Shown: positions 17,801-26,639, numbered from the stretch's first letter. The stretch is DNA of 64,000 nt from Paenibacillus oralis (GCF_003863965.1 NZ_RRCN01000001.1:3182304-3246303), one strand, 5' to 3'. Program-made: numbers and translations. Notes: a model not told the origin generated them from the sequence alone.

Positions 17801-18880
17801 ATGAATAAAATAAGATTTGGGCTTATAGGTTCAGGGTGGAGAGCTGAATTTTACATTCGTATTGCAAAGGCCATTCCCGAAAAATTTGAATTGACCGGGG
17901 TGGTGATCCGAAACCGGGAAAAAGGAGAGGAGTTCGCCCGGAAATTCGGAGTAAACGTTGTCCATTCGCTGGACGAGCTGCTCGAAAGCCAGCCTGATTA
18001 TGTGGTGTTATCCGTCAAAAGAGGTTTTGTTACCGATTATTTAATCGATTTATTTAAAAAAGGAATTCCCGTTTTATGCGAGACCCCACCGGGAGAATCG
18101 CTAGAAGCATTGGAAGAGCTATGGGAACAGTCCGATAAATACAAAGCCAAGATTCAAATCGCCGAACAATATTTTGTGCAACCGCTGTATGCCGCTTGGT
18201 TAAAGGTGATTCAAGACGGTAAACTTGGAGAAGTCAGCAATATTAATCTATCGTCCTTGCATGGGTATCACGGCGTCAGCATCATCAGAAAGTTTTTGAA
18301 CACGGGCTATGAAAATTGTATCATCTCTGGGAAAAGGTTTTCCTTCAATGTCACGGAAACCTACGGCCGTGAAGGCATGGACTTTGACGGGCAGATTTTT
18401 TCCTGTACAAGAGACCGTTTGACTTTGGAATTCGATCATGGGAAAGTCGCGTTTTTTGATTTTTCCGATCCGGCTCAGTACCACTCGTTTATCCGTACCC
18501 GCCAACTGACTGTGCAAGGCGTAAGAGGCGAAATCGATGACCTGACCGTGCGATATCTTACGCCTGGCAACGTGCCGGTAACGCAGGAATTAAACCGTAT
18601 CGACTTAGGCAAATACAACAATCAGGAATGGTCTCATTACGGAATCATGTTGGGTGAAGAATTCGTTTATAGGAATCCGTTTGCGAATGCTCGATTGAAC
18701 GATGATGAAATCGCCGTGTCCGCTTGCTTGGAACGGATGGGCGAATATTTGGCCGCCGGAACCGAATTTTATTCATTAAAAGAAGCGCTGCAGGATACTT
18801 ATATTTCTTTGATGATGGACGCGGCGCTTAAAAATCCGCATCAAGAAGTAAGAACTTCAACAAGAATATGGGCTCAGTAA
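17801..18880 (+). CDS. Gfo/Idh/MocA-family oxidoreductase
   Basis: A 359-residue NAD(P)-dependent dehydrogenase-like protein. The Rossmann fold starts at once (IRFGLIGSGWRAEFYIRIA), and the cofactor-side motif LCETPPGES (about residue 91) replaces the common CEKP, with the usual lysine not evident. Loss of that Lys may alter or remove redox activity. ATG 17801 is 7-8 nt after GGGAG; ATG 17795 would be too close. Members act on sugars, inositols or amino sugars. Its place between permeases and a kinase suggests modification of the imported sugar. An exact copy of the operon operator core lies inside the gene at 18330. Confidence 0.88.
   Translation: MNKIRFGLIGSGWRAEFYIRIAKAIPEKFELTGVVIRNREKGEEFARKFGVNVVHSLDELLESQPDYVVLSVKRGFVTDYLIDLFKKGIPVLCETPPGESLEALEELWEQSDKYKAKIQIAEQYFVQPLYAAWLKVIQDGKLGEVSNINLSSLHGYHGVSIIRKFLNTGYENCIISGKRFSFNVTETYGREGMDFDGQIFSCTRDRLTLEFDHGKVAFFDFSDPAQYHSFIRTRQLTVQGVRGEIDDLTVRYLTPGNVPVTQELNRIDLGKYNNQEWSHYGIMLGEEFVYRNPFANARLNDDEIAVSACLERMGEYLAAGTEFYSLKEALQDTYISLMMDAALKNPHQEVRTSTRIWAQ
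18330..18343. promoter_or_regulatory. Intragenic copy of the operator core
   Basis: GGAAAAGGTTTTCC occurs inside the oxidoreductase gene in the same orientation as in O1 and O2. It could be an auxiliary operator or roadblock for the LacI protein. It could also be coincidental codons (GKRFS), although a 14-bp exact match in the same operon is unlikely by chance. Confidence 0.45.
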
Positions 18881-18900
18881 GCGGATTCCGGGGGACTGAC

Positions 18901-19869
18901 ATGTATAATTTTGATCATCCAATCGAGCTTCAAAATAATAGTAACGATCTGCTTGTGGCAGGAGAAATTCTGATCGATATGATATCCGCGGACTATAATG
19001 ATAATTTTACATGCCATACTTACCACAGGTTTTTTGGCGGGTCGCCCTCCAATATCGCGATGAACGCGAAGAAATTAGGGATTCGGCCTGTTGTAGCATC
19101 GGCTGTGGGGGAAGACGGATTAGGAGCCTTTTTAATCAATGAATTAAACAACGCCGGTATAAATACGAGTTATGTTCAGAGGGCAGCCGATTATTCCACG
19201 AGTATGGTCGTCGTAACAAAAAGTCAATCTACGCCGATCCCTGTTTTTTATCGAGGAGCGGATTATCACCTGTCTTACACCGCGGAGCTTGCAGAGGCTT
19301 TGAAAAATTCCAAAGTCGTACATTTCTCTTGTTGGCCCATCTCCAGGAGACCGGCGAGAGACACGATTGAAAAGATCATAGCAGCGGCCAAAATGAATCG
19401 ATTATTGGTCTGTTTTGATCCAAACTACCATCCGATGTTGTGGGAAGACGGTGAGGATGGCGTCCGGTATGTGAAGTCGCTCATCGGGAAGGTGGATATT
19501 GTAAAACCGTCCGAGGACGATGCGGAAAGATTGTTTGGCAAACAAACGCCCGAACGTTATCTGGAAACGTTTCTGAAGCTTGGCGCGAAACTCGTCATCC
19601 TGACCTTGGGAAAAGACGGCGCCCTGGTTTCCAACGGTGCGGAAACCGTCCGCTTTAGCACCTTGGCCACCAAGGTGGCGGATACGACGGGCGCGGGAGA
19701 TGCCTTTTGGTCGGGATTTTACGCGGCGGCGGTAAAAGGGTATACGATCAGACAAGCCTTGACCCTGGGGTTTGCGGTCAGCGCCTATAAGTTGAAATAT
19801 ACCGGCGCCATTGTCGATTTGCCAAGGCTGGAAGTCATAAAAGACATGTATGGATTACGGGAGGAGTAA
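18901..19869 (+). CDS. PfkB-family carbohydrate kinase
   Basis: A sugar kinase of about 322 residues. Family signatures are FFGGSPSNIAMNAKKLG near the N-terminus and the ATP/anion-hole motif DTTGAGDAFWSGF near the C-terminus, with the catalytic Asp in GAGD. The start at ATG 18901 follows GGGGGAC and avoids a long overlap with the upstream gene. Relatives include fructokinase, 5-dehydro-2-deoxygluconokinase and ribokinase. Next to a GH13_18 phosphorylase, phosphorylation of released fructose is the easiest role. A glycerate-type or keto-sugar substrate is possible given the oxidoreductases around it. Confidence 0.9.
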   Translation: MYNFDHPIELQNNSNDLLVAGEILIDMISADYNDNFTCHTYHRFFGGSPSNIAMNAKKLGIRPVVASAVGEDGLGAFLINELNNAGINTSYVQRAADYSTSMVVVTKSQSTPIPVFYRGADYHLSYTAELAEALKNSKVVHFSCWPISRRPARDTIEKIIAAAKMNRLLVCFDPNYHPMLWEDGEDGVRYVKSLIGKVDIVKPSEDDAERLFGKQTPERYLETFLKLGAKLVILTLGKDGALVSNGAETVRFSTLATKVADTTGAGDAFWSGFYAAAVKGYTIRQALTLGFAVSAYKLKYTGAIVDLPRLEVIKDMYGLREE

Positions 19870-19872
19870 AAA

Positions 19873-21342
19873 GTGGCAGTTCATAATCAAGTACAACTGA
19901 TCACGTATCCGGATTCGTTAGGAGGTGATTTAAAGACGCTCAACCACGTTCTTTCCACGTATTTTTCGGATATTTTTAAAGGCGGGATTCATATCCTTCC
20001 GCCGTTCCCTTCTTCGGGAGACCGGGGGTTTGCTCCGCTTACTTATTTGCAAATTGATCCGAAATTCGGTACCTGGGACGATGTGAAAGCGATTGGCGAA
20101 AACTTTGACGTATTGGTCGATTTAATGGTGAATCATATTTCGCGGCAGTCGGAATATTTTGGGGATTTTCTCCAAAAAGGCCGCAAATCCGAATATGCTG
20201 ATTTATTTATCACGCTGGATAAAATTTGGAAAGACGGAGAACCGGTACAAGCGGATATTGAAAAAATGTTTTTGCGCAGACCGCTGCCGTATTCGGCGTT
20301 TACCATCGAAGAAACCGGCAAGGAAGAAAAGGTGTGGACGACGTTTGGAAAAACCGATCCTTCCGAACAAATCGATTTGGATATAAACTCGCCGAAGGTT
20401 AAGCAGTTGTTTACCGACTTCTTTATGAATTTTAAACAACATCATGTGAAAATTGTGCGTCTCGACGCTGTCGGTTATGTCATTAAAAAATTAGGGACGA
20501 GCTGCTTCTTCGTGGAACCGGAAATCTACGAATTTCTTGATTGGATCAAAGGGCTTGCCGATTCCATGGAAATTGAATTGCTTCCCGAAGTGCACGCTCA
20601 TTACTCCATCCAGTACAAACTAGCGGAACGCGGCTACCTAATCTACGATTTCATTTTGCCTTATCGCATATTGGAGGCGTTAATCAATAAATCCGGCGAA
20701 TCTCTGAAGCAATACCTGAAGACTCGGCCGCCTAAACAATTTACGATGCTGGACTGCCATGACGGCATTCCGGTCAAGCCGGATTTGGACGATTTGCTGG
20801 ATACCCAAGAAGCGAGAAAATTAGTCGCTACCTGCCTGGAAAGAGGGGCGAATCTTAGTCTGATTTTATCGGATGAGCATAAAGCCGAGGATGGTTTTGA
20901 TGTTCATCAAATCAGGTGCTCATACTACTCCGTTCTAAATGGCGATGACGATGCCTATTTGGCTGCCCGGGCGCTGCAGTTCTTTACGCCGGGCGTACCC
21001 CAGGTTTATTATGTCGGACTGCTGGCCGGGGAAAACGATCTTGAAAATGTGAAAAAAACCGGGGAAGGGCGGGAAATCAACCGCCACAATTTTACCCTTG
21101 GGGAAATCGAACAAGCTTTGGAAAAAGCAGCGGTTCAGAGACTGTTGAAGCTGATCCGGTTTCGCAATGAACATGAGGCGTTTAACGGGGAGTTTCAGGT
21201 GCTTAACTCCGCTGCGGATGAAATTCGGCTTTCTTGGCAAAAGGATGAAACGCGGTGCACCTTGTTCGTTAATCTTAAAACGAACAAGTCGATCATCGAT
21301 TACACGGATGAAAATGGCGCTATGAAACAATATTTTGTATAA
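19873..21342 (+). CDS. GH13_18 sucrose-phosphorylase-like enzyme
   Basis: A 489-residue glucoside phosphorylase that would release alpha-glucose 1-phosphate from an alpha-glucoside in the cytoplasm. Catalytic residues are all present: nucleophile D198 (RLDAVGY), acid/base E239 (LLPEVHAHY) and transition-state D297 (LDCHDGI). The first lines (LITYPDSLGG, LPPFPSSGDRGFAP) match sucrose phosphorylase. However, the segment after D297 reads IPVKPDLDDLL where typical sucrose phosphorylases have GIGVVD-type sequence. Related GH13_18 enzymes use sucrose 6'-phosphate, glucosylglycerate or glucosylglycerol. GTG 19873 follows GGAGGAG. I am sure of the subfamily but not of the substrate. Confidence 0.88.
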   Translation: MAVHNQVQLITYPDSLGGDLKTLNHVLSTYFSDIFKGGIHILPPFPSSGDRGFAPLTYLQIDPKFGTWDDVKAIGENFDVLVDLMVNHISRQSEYFGDFLQKGRKSEYADLFITLDKIWKDGEPVQADIEKMFLRRPLPYSAFTIEETGKEEKVWTTFGKTDPSEQIDLDINSPKVKQLFTDFFMNFKQHHVKIVRLDAVGYVIKKLGTSCFFVEPEIYEFLDWIKGLADSMEIELLPEVHAHYSIQYKLAERGYLIYDFILPYRILEALINKSGESLKQYLKTRPPKQFTMLDCHDGIPVKPDLDDLLDTQEARKLVATCLERGANLSLILSDEHKAEDGFDVHQIRCSYYSVLNGDDDAYLAARALQFFTPGVPQVYYVGLLAGENDLENVKKTGEGREINRHNFTLGEIEQALEKAAVQRLLKLIRFRNEHEAFNGEFQVLNSAADEIRLSWQKDETRCTLFVNLKTNKSIIDYTDENGAMKQYFV

Positions 21343-21359
21343 CAGAGGATGTGCTTGAG

Positions 21360-22337
21360 ATGACAGTATTGCCAATTCATAATCACGGATTGAACGCAAG
21401 CCGGCTTATTTTGGGATGCATGGGGTTTGGCGGAGGCTGGAGCCGGGATCCCATTCTAACCGAACATGTAAAGCAGGCGCATGAAGCGGTGGAGACGGCT
21501 TTGGCCAGCGGGATCCATATGTTCGATCATGCGGATATTTACGCCTACGGAAAAGCCGAGACCGTCTTTGGCCAGGTGTTGCAGGAAAAACCGGAGTTAA
21601 GAGAAAAAATGATCATTCAATCCAAATTAGGGATTCGCTTTCCGGATGAAGCGGGCGGCATTCCGGCGCGTTATGATTTTTCCAAGGCCTATATTTTGGA
21701 GAGTGTGGACGGGATTCTTTCCAGACTGGGGATTGATTACTTGGATATTCTGCTCTTGCATCGACCGGACGCGCTCATGGACGCGCGGGAAGTAGGGCAA
21801 GCCTTTCATCATTTAAAAGCATCCGGAAAAGTCCGCTATTTTGGCGTTTCCAACATGAGCGCCGGACAAATTCGTTTATTGCAAACCCATTGCAGTGAAA
21901 AGCTGGTGGTAAACCAACTGGAACTGAGCTTGCACAAAATCGGCTGGCTTGAAACCGGCATCCATGTGAATCAAGACGCGGCGAAAAACAATATTTTTCC
22001 CGAGGGCACGCTCGAATACTGCCAGTTGGAAAACATTCAGCTCCAAGCCTGGGGTTCGCTGGCCAAGGGCTTATTTTCAGGAGCCAGCCTAGAGAATACC
22101 AGCGAAAGTGTGAAAAATACGGCTCAACTGGTTAAACGGCTAGCGGAAGAGAAGCAAACATCGCCGGAAGCGATTGTGCTTGCGTGGCTGATGAAACACC
22201 CTGCCGCCATCCAACCGGTCATCGGGACAACCGCTCCTTCCCGAATTCGGGCGTGCGCGGAAGCCGAAAACATCGTATTGAGCCGCGATGAATGGTACAC
22301 CTTATACGTTAGTTCGCGAGGTGTAGGTTTGCCTTGA
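21360..22337 (+). CDS. Aldo/keto reductase (YdhF-like)
   Basis: A (beta/alpha)8 NAD(P)H-dependent reductase of about 325 residues. The catalytic tetrad region is visible (FDHADIYAYGKAE with Asp and Tyr, IQSKLGI with Lys, LLHRPDALMD with His). The C-terminal cofactor site is PVIGTTAPSRI. ATG 21360 or GTG 21351 could be the start; only four residues differ. It is the last gene of the sugar operon, before a strong terminator. A paralogue lies at 60310. It may reduce a carbonyl sugar formed by the neighbouring Gfo/Idh enzyme. Confidence 0.9.
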   Translation: MTVLPIHNHGLNASRLILGCMGFGGGWSRDPILTEHVKQAHEAVETALASGIHMFDHADIYAYGKAETVFGQVLQEKPELREKMIIQSKLGIRFPDEAGGIPARYDFSKAYILESVDGILSRLGIDYLDILLLHRPDALMDAREVGQAFHHLKASGKVRYFGVSNMSAGQIRLLQTHCSEKLVVNQLELSLHKIGWLETGIHVNQDAAKNNIFPEGTLEYCQLENIQLQAWGSLAKGLFSGASLENTSESVKNTAQLVKRLAEEKQTSPEAIVLAWLMKHPAAIQPVIGTTAPSRIRACAEAENIVLSRDEWYTLYVSSRGVGLP

Positions 22338-22352
22338 TGGAGATAACAACCC

Positions 22353-22398
22353 AAAACGACAAACGCTTGGGCCACCCGGCCCAAGCGTTTGTCGTTTT
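22353..22398. terminator. Bidirectional terminator with 21-bp perfect stem
   Basis: Arms at 22353-22373 and 22378-22398 are perfectly complementary with a four-base loop. The outer bases are AAAA and TTTT, so it can end transcription of the sugar operon (+) and of the FAD lipoprotein gene (-). Confidence 0.92.
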
Positions 22399-22422
22399 GT
22401 TGCATCGTTTGTTCGTAGTTTC

Positions 22423-23976
22423 TTACTGAGCCTTCACATATTCCGCCGATTTGATCCCGGCTTGGCGTCCGAAAATGATGATTTCCGCCACGGAGTTGCC
22501 GCCGATCCGGTTTTGGCCGTGCAGGCCGCCGGTTACTTCGCCGGCTGCAAACAGGCCTGGGATGGCTTGGCCTTCTTTATTCAATACTTCCGTGTTCGTA
22601 TTGATTTTTACGCCGCCCATCGTGTAGTGGATTCCGGGACCGATTTTGATGGCGAAGTATGGACCCGCGGACAAATCGTTGTCCATCCCGGTTGTTCTGC
22701 CGAATTCGGCATCTTTTTTGTTTTTCACCGCGCCGTTCCACGTGTCCAGCGTCGTTTTCAACGCATCCGCCGGCACGCTCATTTGCCCGGCCAACGTCTC
22801 GGTGGAATCCGCTTGGAGCACAAAGCCCATTTTTTCGTACTGTTCGATTGCTTTCACGCGCGATTTCACGCCGGAATCAAATACGAGATATGCGGATTTT
22901 TCCGGCAGTTTATTAATCGCCGCCGTGACATTATCCCGGGTGTCCATCTCATTGGTGAATCGTTTGCCTTCGCTGGACACGAGGATCGCGCCTTCACCGC
23001 GAACGGCTTCCCCGATCAGATACGATTTTTCCTGCTGCACGGTCGGGTGAACCTGGATTTGATCCATATCGACCGTCGTACCGCCGAGTTTTTCAATCAT
23101 TTGAATGCCGTCGCCGGTGCTGCCGGTCTGATTCGTGGTCACATATCCTTGCAAATCCGGCCGAACTTTAGAGATCATATCCATATTGGCGCCGAAACCG
23201 CCGGTCGTCACGACAACGGCACCCGCTTCGATCGTTTTTTCATCCGTTTGGTTGAAAAGCACTTTGACGCCGTTCGCCTTGCCGTCTTTTTCCGTAATTT
23301 CCTTGACATCGGCGTTCACGAACAGTGGGATTCCTTGTTCATTGACGTTCTTCAGCAACCCGTTGACAAGGTATTGCCCGACGGCGGAGCCGTCTTCGGG
23401 ACGGTGGGTGCGTTTTTCGCTCATCCCGCCCGTAATCGTTATATTGTTTAAGCGAATCCCGATGGAATCCAGCCAATCGATCGCCGCTGCGGAATTATCA
23501 ACGAAGAAGCGGAGCATCTCTTTGTCGTTGGTGTCATGGCCGCCTTTTAAAGTCTCTTCATAAAATAAATCATTGCTGTCTTCAATGCCTTGCTCTTTTT
23601 GGAATTTCGTTTCGGAAGCGTTCATCCCCGACGAAGCTTTCGTTGTGTTTCCGCCGGCCACCGGCATTTTTTCGAAAATCACCGGGTTCATCCCGCTGGC
23701 TTTCGCTTCAAGTGCGGCCGTCATCCCGGCGCCGCCCGCGCCAACGATGATGATATCGTATTTGTCCTTAAGCTGGTCGATTGGCGTATAGCTCGTTTGG
23801 GATGCGCCCGAAACGGCTTCGGCTTCTTTGCCCTTGTCCTTGTTTCCGGCGTTTTGGCTCTGGTTTTGGTCCTGGGTCTGGTTCTTGGCCTGATTTTGGT
23901 TCCCGCCGCCGCATCCCGCCAGTACGAGGACGAGCGAGAGAACGAGGATCAGTGCTGTTGTTGTTTTCTTGGTCAT
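22423..23976 (-). CDS. Fumarate-reductase-like FAD lipoprotein
   Basis: A 517-residue flavoprotein of the flavocytochrome c/fumarate reductase/urocanate reductase family, secreted and lipid-anchored (lipobox LAGC, Cys22) with an Asn/Gln-rich linker to about residue 65. The FAD motif is IIIVGAGGAGMTAALEA. Active-site motifs of the family are present: HPT, GKRFTNE, HYTMGG and NRIGGNS. There is no heme domain and no FMN-binding domain, so electrons must come from another extracellular or membrane carrier. The substrate may be fumarate or another enoate such as urocanate. Its promoter carries a perfect FNR/Rex-type palindrome at 24041, which fits use as a terminal reductase under low oxygen. Confidence 0.9.
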   Translation of the reverse strand: MTKKTTTALILVLSLVLVLAGCGGGNQNQAKNQTQDQNQSQNAGNKDKGKEAEAVSGASQTSYTPIDQLKDKYDIIIVGAGGAGMTAALEAKASGMNPVIFEKMPVAGGNTTKASSGMNASETKFQKEQGIEDSNDLFYEETLKGGHDTNDKEMLRFFVDNSAAAIDWLDSIGIRLNNITITGGMSEKRTHRPEDGSAVGQYLVNGLLKNVNEQGIPLFVNADVKEITEKDGKANGVKVLFNQTDEKTIEAGAVVVTTGGFGANMDMISKVRPDLQGYVTTNQTGSTGDGIQMIEKLGGTTVDMDQIQVHPTVQQEKSYLIGEAVRGEGAILVSSEGKRFTNEMDTRDNVTAAINKLPEKSAYLVFDSGVKSRVKAIEQYEKMGFVLQADSTETLAGQMSVPADALKTTLDTWNGAVKNKKDAEFGRTTGMDNDLSAGPYFAIKIGPGIHYTMGGVKINTNTEVLNKEGQAIPGLFAAGEVTGGLHGQNRIGGNSVAEIIIFGRQAGIKSAEYVKAQ

Positions 23977-24040
23977 GATTACCCCTCCACTTTCTATGCC
24001 TGTTGTTCCCGTTTACTATAACATGATTGCTTGTAAAATT

Positions 24041-24058
24041 TTGTGAACAAATTCACAA
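24041..24058. promoter_or_regulatory. FNR/Rex-type palindrome in the FAD lipoprotein promoter
   Basis: TTGTGAACAAATTCACAA is a perfect palindrome arm pair, TTGTGAA-N4-TTCACAA, which fits both Rex and FNR (TGTGA-N6-TCACA). On the minus strand a -10-like TATAGT lies at 24015-24020 with no good -35. The palindrome centre then falls near -41.5, the classical activator position. A weaker dyad, CTATGTGAA...ATTCATAG, lies at 24060-24079. Confidence 0.72.
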
Positions 24059-24088
24059 ACTATGTGAAACAATTCATAGTCCGGAAAT

Positions 24089-24126
24089 AAAACAACGCCG
24101 CCAATATTAATCGGCAGCGTTGTTTT
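24089..24126 (-). terminator. Terminator of the zinc-ribbon gene
   Basis: AAAACAACGCCGCC (24089-24102) pairs with GGCAGCGTTGTTTT (24113-24126) with one mismatch, directly downstream of the gene ending at 24128. Confidence 0.85.
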
Positions 24127-24127
24127 C

Positions 24128-24631
24128 TTATTTTTTCTTGGCAGGCACCCATTTGTGTCCGCAGTTCATACAGCCGTTTACAATCGTGCTTCTTCCGACA
24201 AAGCCAACTAATATGCTTACAGGCAATGAAAAGAATATAAAAACTAGCCCGAGGGGTCCCAAAAAGCCAAAAGCCGAAGCCGTATGTATATTGGCGGAAA
24301 GGAGCATCACGCCGTTAAGTATAAAGAGGAAAATGCCGAAAAGAATCATAGTGACAAGGCAGGTAAACAGGTAGGCGAAGCTGTAACCCCGCTTGTTGGC
24401 AACGATCTGCGGAGATTTACATTTTCGGCATACGACGGTCTTTTGGTTTGCGCTGTTGGCCGGGTATCCCGCACCTGCGGACGTAGCGGCAGACGCGCGG
24501 TTTGGCGAATTACCGGCCGCTCTGGCCTGCCCGCTGGCCGTCCGTCCGGCTTGAGGCGCGGATGATCTTTGCGCCGGGCTTGCGGTTGGTTTCGATGTGC
24601 GTTGCACTTTCTTAGATTCCCTCCAATTCAT
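24128..24631 (-). CDS. Membrane protein with split zinc ribbon
   Basis: A 167-residue protein of unknown function. The first 60 residues are low-complexity (Ala, Ser, Pro, Arg) and probably disordered. A CRKC pair follows at about residues 68-71, two membrane helices lie at about 83-145, and a second CMNC pair sits near the C-terminus (about 154-157). The four Cys could form one zinc site if both ends face the cytoplasm, which an even number of helices allows. It stands alone on the minus strand with its own terminator. Confidence 0.75.
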   Translation of the reverse strand: MNWRESKKVQRTSKPTASPAQRSSAPQAGRTASGQARAAGNSPNRASAATSAGAGYPANSANQKTVVCRKCKSPQIVANKRGYSFAYLFTCLVTMILFGIFLFILNGVMLLSANIHTASAFGFLGPLGLVFIFFSLPVSILVGFVGRSTIVNGCMNCGHKWVPAKKK

Positions 24632-24677
24632 AATTCCAGGTCTATAGACCTATTCGACGAATGCTTCCCAAATCCTT

Positions 24678-26063
24678 CTAAAGGCCGAGTGTAACCTGGT
24701 TCCTGCCGTTATTTTTGGACTTATACAAGGCCGTGTCGACGGATTCAATAATTTGCTCTTTGACAATGTCGGATGATTGGGTGGTGACTCCTGCTGAGAA
24801 GGTCATCGTAATAGGTTCTCCATGCTCTTCCGGAACCGGAATGGGGGTTTCCCGAACCGCTTTCAGCAACCTTATTCCAATTTTTTCGGCTTCTTCCAGT
24901 TCGGTTTCAGGCATCAAAACGGCGAATTCTTCTCCGCCCCAGCGGGCCACAACATCGGTATCCCGCACATGGCTTTCCAGTTGCTTGGCTATCGTTGACA
25001 ACACAAGATCCCCGATGCGGTGACCGTATGTATCGTTGATGTTTTTAAAATGATCCAGATCGATCAGCAATAACGAAAGCGGGCGGCCATATCGATTGGA
25101 GCGAATGATTTCTTCGTCAAGCCGCCGCTCAAAATGCCTCCGGTTCGCAAGTTTGGTCAAATCATCCGTAACCGAGAGCTCGTACAGCTTCTTTTCGGCG
25201 GTTTTTCTTTCGGTAATATCATTTAATACGACGATAACGCCGCTCACCAGTCCGTCGTCATTAACGGGATAGGTATCCGCCAAAAACGTGGAAGTCCCCT
25301 GGCCGTCCGGAACTTGGAGCTCGAATTGCTCTGTTTTTTTACACTGGGCCAGCAGTTGAAAGATTTGATCCACCGCTTCCCCGGATACTTTGGCACCAAC
25401 CTCCCAAAAAAAGTGATCCAACACCTCGTCTTGTTTCATTTTCAAAAGCCGGCACATCGCCGGGTTGCACAAGTCGACTTTTCCGGTGCGGTCGATTCCG
25501 ATCATTAAGGCGCGGGAGTTTTCCACGAAAATATTTTGCTTGTTGATGAGTCTGGATCTTACTTTCAGCGCCCGATTCATGATGAAGATGAGCAGTGTAC
25601 AGATCCCCACCTCCAGCACAGCCGAAAAAATCGCATCCCCATTGATGCCGCTCAAATGCCAAAGGACGTTGACGACGCTGATCACGACACAGGACAACAG
25701 GACGAACACCGATTCTTTCAGAGAGAAAAACAATAACGTCAAAATGATAGGCACGATAAAAATCTCAACGCTGAACATGTGGTTCGAGTGTTGAGTCCTC
25801 AGAAAATCCCAAGCGTAGCTTAAAACGATTATAATGCCCAGCATCAGGCGAATCGCGAAATTTCTTTTCCTGGGAAACGATTTCATCCATAGGGGCGAGG
25901 CAACGAAATAGGTAAACACGATCAGGAGCGCGATGGCCAGCAATTGGATCGTCAGCGAAATATGCCCGTAAAACCTGAATTCGATGAAAAGAAAACACGT
26001 ATATAATAGAAGAACTCCGGCGTTCTTCAGAATGTCGACGATGATATTTTTTATTTTCCCCAT
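24678..26063 (-). CDS. PAS-GGDEF diguanylate cyclase, membrane-bound
   Basis: A sensor of about 461 residues that makes cyclic di-GMP. About six membrane helices fill residues 1-185, a PAS domain follows (about 195-295, RALMIGIDRTGKVDLCNPAM), then a GGDEF domain. The active site is RWGGEEF, and the inhibitory-site pattern RDTD lies just before it, so both catalysis and product feedback look intact. The start is uncertain. ATG 26063 is the best methionine, but GAGGAG abuts it directly; a longer frame reaches 26174 without a clear ribosome site. The signal sensed is unknown. Confidence 0.88.
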   Translation of the reverse strand: MGKIKNIIVDILKNAGVLLLYTCFLFIEFRFYGHISLTIQLLAIALLIVFTYFVASPLWMKSFPRKRNFAIRLMLGIIIVLSYAWDFLRTQHSNHMFSVEIFIVPIILTLLFFSLKESVFVLLSCVVISVVNVLWHLSGINGDAIFSAVLEVGICTLLIFIMNRALKVRSRLINKQNIFVENSRALMIGIDRTGKVDLCNPAMCRLLKMKQDEVLDHFFWEVGAKVSGEAVDQIFQLLAQCKKTEQFELQVPDGQGTSTFLADTYPVNDDGLVSGVIVVLNDITERKTAEKKLYELSVTDDLTKLANRRHFERRLDEEIIRSNRYGRPLSLLLIDLDHFKNINDTYGHRIGDLVLSTIAKQLESHVRDTDVVARWGGEEFAVLMPETELEEAEKIGIRLLKAVRETPIPVPEEHGEPITMTFSAGVTTQSSDIVKEQIIESVDTALYKSKNNGRNQVTLGL

Positions 26064-26222
26064 CTCCTCGAATAATCCATGCTCATGTCGAAAATTGTAG
26101 CCTTCTGGAGAGGGGGACGTCAATGAAAATCTTTGATCCGAAGGACAAAGTTTCCAAGCGGGGCATCCGCTCATTTTCTCCCGGATTACATGTTTGCGGA
26201 TGGAGAGATAGTTCTTGGCGGC

Positions 26223-26639
26223 CTACATTTCCTTCTGATATTTGTTCATATAATAAAGGCCGATTGCGGTATGGAGCAGAAAAACGGCTACAACCGCCAG
26301 CGTGACCCATAAGGGGGCTGAAATGAGGATCGTCATGTAAGCAATGCCCATAATGAGCCAATGGGTGATGTCGCCGGCTTTCGCTTTGGCCCGATGGCGG
26401 ATCAGCGTGTTCCGCTCATCGCTTATTTCGATTTCCGTCTGCTTTACGAGCTCGGGATTCTTGGATTCAAACCGTTTCATATAGAGCTGAGCCACACTCA
26501 TCCCGATCAATCCCGCCCCGACGCCGATCAGCATTCCGGATACGGTTTTTACCTCCTCGCTTTTGAAACCGAAGCTGGCCGCGATGCAGCAAATGCCCGC
26601 GATCAACGCAGCTATATAAACCGATGTTTTTATTTTCAT
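26223..26639 (-). CDS. Small membrane protein paired with an Xre regulator
   Basis: A 138-residue protein with an N-terminal helix pair (about 7-25 and 33-52), a charged cytoplasmic stretch with ISDERNTLIRHRAKAK, and two further helices (about 92-132). I do not know a function. The gene overlaps the upstream Xre gene by 4 bp. Small Xre regulators are often encoded with membrane proteins whose SDERN-like segment is conserved, so the pair probably works together. Confidence 0.8.
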   Translation of the reverse strand: MKIKTSVYIAALIAGICCIAASFGFKSEEVKTVSGMLIGVGAGLIGMSVAQLYMKRFESKNPELVKQTEIEISDERNTLIRHRAKAKAGDITHWLIMGIAYMTILISAPLWVTLAVVAVFLLHTAIGLYYMNKYQKEM

